From Candidatus Thorarchaeota archaeon (GTDB lineage: Archaea; Asgardarchaeota; Thorarchaeia; Thorarchaeales; Thorarchaeaceae), in the NCBI GenBank assembly GCA_016840965.1, contig JAEORI010000289.1, forward strand, positions 1 through 8,317: a DNA stretch of 8,317 nucleotides. The letters run 5' to 3'. Positions 6,927 through 8,317 of the stretch are shown here, piece by piece. The translations under genes were made by a program, and so were the position numbers. How positions within the stretch are numbered: the first letter of the stretch is position 1; each line of letters begins with the position of its first letter. Below the pieces are notes generated by a model. That model saw only the letters and a list, made by a program, of their open reading frames with translations. It was not told where the DNA came from and made no database searches.

Positions 6927-8021
6927 ATGGTCGCCATCAGTACTGAGTTCGCAGGACTGAAACTCAAGAATCCGGTTATGACTGCAGCAGGTCCAACATC
7001 TAGAAATGGAATGGCTCTTTTGAACGCAACAGCAGGTGGTGTTGGAGGTCTTGTAGCTAAAACTGTCAGTATCAAACCTGCAGATGTTCCTCGACCAAAC
7101 ATGGCTGCATTCAAGGAGGGAAGGGTTGGATCTCGAAGAGGCATTCTCAATGCGGAGCTCTGGAGTGAGCTTCCAGTCGAGAGATGGCTTGAGAAGGAGT
7201 ACGCCATTGCTCTCAGTTCGGGCTTGCCGTTAATCGCCAGTGTAGGATATACTCCGGAAGAGGTCTCACAGCTTGGGCCAAAACTTGAGAAAGCAGGAGT
7301 CCATGCCATTGAATTCAGCACTCACTATGTCGGTGGACATACTGAGATTGCTAAGGCATTGAAAGAGGTCGTTGAGATCCCTATCTTTGCTAAGATCAGT
7401 CCAAAGGTCGATGTTGCTGAGGTAGCTAAGTCACTTGAGCCACATGTTGATGGCATTGTTGGCATCAACACCTATGGTCCATGTTTGAGGATAGATATCG
7501 AAACTGGAAAACCAATGCTGGGAAGCAGTGATGGCTTTGGGTGGATGAGCGGGGTATCTCTGAAGCCGATTGCCATAAGATGCATAGCAGATATCGCCAG
7601 AGCAGTCAAGGTTCCAGTCATTGGAGTGGGGGGTGTGGCATCAGGAGCGGATGTGATAGAGTTCTCGATGGTGGGTGCTTCCGCAGTACAGGTATGCACT
7701 GCAGCAATACTAGAGGGAGATACAGTCTATGGAAAGATTGCTGGTGAAACTGCAGAGTGGCTCAAAAGTCACGGATATGACTCACTCGAAGACATCAGAG
7801 GGATTGCCCTGCATCACATGGATGGAAGTGCAACTTTGACGCCACCCCCCACAGTAGATATGGAGAAGTGTACCCTATGTGGCCTCTGTCCTAAGTCATG
7901 TGTGTACGGAGCAATAACTGTAGACAAGAAGAACGACCTCTTTGCAATCAACAAAGATGTCTGTGAGGCTTGTGGAATGTGCATCTCTGTATGTCCATAT
8001 CATGCATTGAGCACAGACTAA
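6927..8021 (+). CDS. Dihydroorotate dehydrogenase-like flavoprotein with C-terminal 2x[4Fe-4S] domain
   Basis: 364 residues from the ATG at 6927 (380 if the in-frame ATG at 6879 is used; the extra 16 residues, METRRTLYVDNILRFS, are unlike family N-termini). Residues 1-300 form an FMN-binding TIM barrel of the DHODH class 1B/dihydropyrimidine dehydrogenase type: FAGLKLKNPVMTAAGP (8-23), GGLVAKTVS (40-48), GINTYG (179-184) leading to RIDIETGKPMLG, the MSGVSLKPIAIR segment (207-218), and phosphate-binding GVGGVASGADV (233-243). The tail has two ferredoxin motifs: C315/C318/C321/C325 and C346/C349/C352/C356. The layout resembles the C-terminal half of mammalian DPD or bacterial PreA. However, the ELNLSCPN-type signature with the catalytic Cys/Ser is replaced by EFSTHYVG (129-136), so neither dihydroorotate nor dihydropyrimidine activity can be assumed. 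No PreT-like or PyrK-like partner is adjacent; the reaction is unknown. Confidence 0.88.
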   Translation: MVAISTEFAGLKLKNPVMTAAGPTSRNGMALLNATAGGVGGLVAKTVSIKPADVPRPNMAAFKEGRVGSRRGILNAELWSELPVERWLEKEYAIALSSGLPLIASVGYTPEEVSQLGPKLEKAGVHAIEFSTHYVGGHTEIAKALKEVVEIPIFAKISPKVDVAEVAKSLEPHVDGIVGINTYGPCLRIDIETGKPMLGSSDGFGWMSGVSLKPIAIRCIADIARAVKVPVIGVGGVASGADVIEFSMVGASAVQVCTAAILEGDTVYGKIAGETAEWLKSHGYDSLEDIRGIALHHMDGSATLTPPPTVDMEKCTLCGLCPKSCVYGAITVDKKNDLFAINKDVCEACGMCISVCPYHALSTD

Positions 8022-8317
8022 ACCCACAATATAGTATCAAGATTCTTGGTCAGCAACTTGGCTTTTCCCTTTGTCACAGCATAGTCATTCTCAATCCTGA
8101 CCCCACCGATGCCCTCAAGGTAGACACCAGGTTCGATTGCCATGATGTGACCTTCTGCAAAGAGACCTTCTCGGTTGTACATATTTGGACTTTCGTGTAC
8201 CTCAAGTCCAATCCCGTGACCTAGGCCATGGGTCATCCCGTCCTTTGCTTCAGGATTCAATCGTCGTGAATCAAAGCCATGTTGCTTCAAAGTATTGAAA
8301 CACGCGAGATTCACATC
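8018..8317 (-). CDS. M24 family metallopeptidase (Xaa-Pro dipeptidase/aminopeptidase type), 3' part only
   Basis: The last 99 residues are in the window; the N-terminal part and the two aspartate ligands lie beyond the right edge. THGLGHGIGLEVHE holds the conserved catalytic and metal-binding histidines (H34 of the visible part in GHGIG, H41 in VHE). IEPGVY (E62) and RIENDY (E76) supply the two glutamate ligands. This is the pita-bread dinuclear-metal fold of prolidase/aminopeptidase P and methionine aminopeptidase; the EPGVYLEGIGGVRIEND wording favours the Xaa-Pro dipeptidase side. It probably removes or cleaves Xaa-Pro from peptides in the cytoplasm. The stop TAG (complement of 8018-8020) overlaps the stop of the convergent DHODH-like gene. 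All visible active-site residues are intact. Confidence 0.92.
   Translation of the reverse strand, partial: DVNLACFNTLKQHGFDSRRLNPEAKDGMTHGLGHGIGLEVHESPNMYNREGLFAEGHIMAIEPGVYLEGIGGVRIENDYAVTKGKAKLLTKNLDTILWV

Noticed and set aside
6899..7321. Minus-strand 140-codon frame opposite the DHODH-like gene.
   Set aside because: Low-complexity antisense translation with no motif, fully opposite a conserved flavoprotein domain.
7970..8224. 84-codon plus-strand frame over the end of the DHODH-like gene and the M24 gene.
   Set aside because: Shadow of the ferredoxin tail in another frame and antisense of the peptidase metal-binding region.

Overview
The window looks like part of an archaeal chromosome with moderate G+C (roughly mid-40s percent by eye). 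Four things point to archaea: a tungsten/molybdenum aldehyde:ferredoxin oxidoreductase (AOR) with its own polyferredoxin; a soluble multi-PAS histidine kinase with an HDIGN-type H-box and no partner receiver; a TATA-like element at exactly the leaderless distance from one start codon; and a mix of ATG and TTG starts, some with GGAGGT-type ribosome sites. An anaerobic lineage (Asgard/Thorarchaeota-like or another sediment archaeon) would fit, but no marker gene here fixes the taxon. A bacterial origin is not formally excluded.

Layout. Minus strand, left: the N-terminal 165 codons of an amidohydrolase of the MTA/SAH deaminase (TrzA/AtzA-like) group run off the left edge (1-496). Upstream of it on the same strand is a 598-residue PAS-PAS-PAS-HisKA-HATPase kinase (567-2363). 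A 180-bp divergent intergenic region (2364-2543) carries a 7-bp-arm palindrome. Plus strand, centre: a 16-cysteine, four-cluster ferredoxin (2544-3035) overlaps by ATGA with a 642-residue AOR family catalytic subunit (3032-4960). Then come a ClC anion channel/transporter with a CBS pair (5065-6870) and a dihydroorotate dehydrogenase-like flavoprotein fused to a two-cluster ferredoxin tail (6927-8021). Minus strand, right: the C-terminal 99 residues of an M24 metallopeptidase (Xaa-Pro dipeptidase/aminopeptidase type) run off the right edge (8018-8317). Its stop codon overlaps that of the DHODH-like gene.

How the genes may work together. The ferredoxin and AOR almost certainly form one enzyme: an aldehyde (or related carbonyl/acid) is oxidised at the tungstopterin and electrons pass through the four [4Fe-4S] clusters to a soluble carrier, as in WOR5, AorAB and BamBC-type complexes. 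The DHODH-like protein is a second ferredoxin-linked redox enzyme, but the usual ELNLSCPN catalytic signature is absent, so its substrate is unknown. The PAS kinase is transcribed divergently from the AOR pair and is soluble, so it could be a cytosolic redox or metabolite sensor; its link to AOR is inferred from position only. The ClC has the gating glutamate but a valine where the internal proton glutamate of exchangers lies.

No stretch over 300 bp lacks a gene. I saw no tRNA, rRNA, CRISPR array, insertion sequence or attachment site. The most unusual points are the altered active site of the DHODH-like protein and the variant filter and proton-path residues of the ClC.
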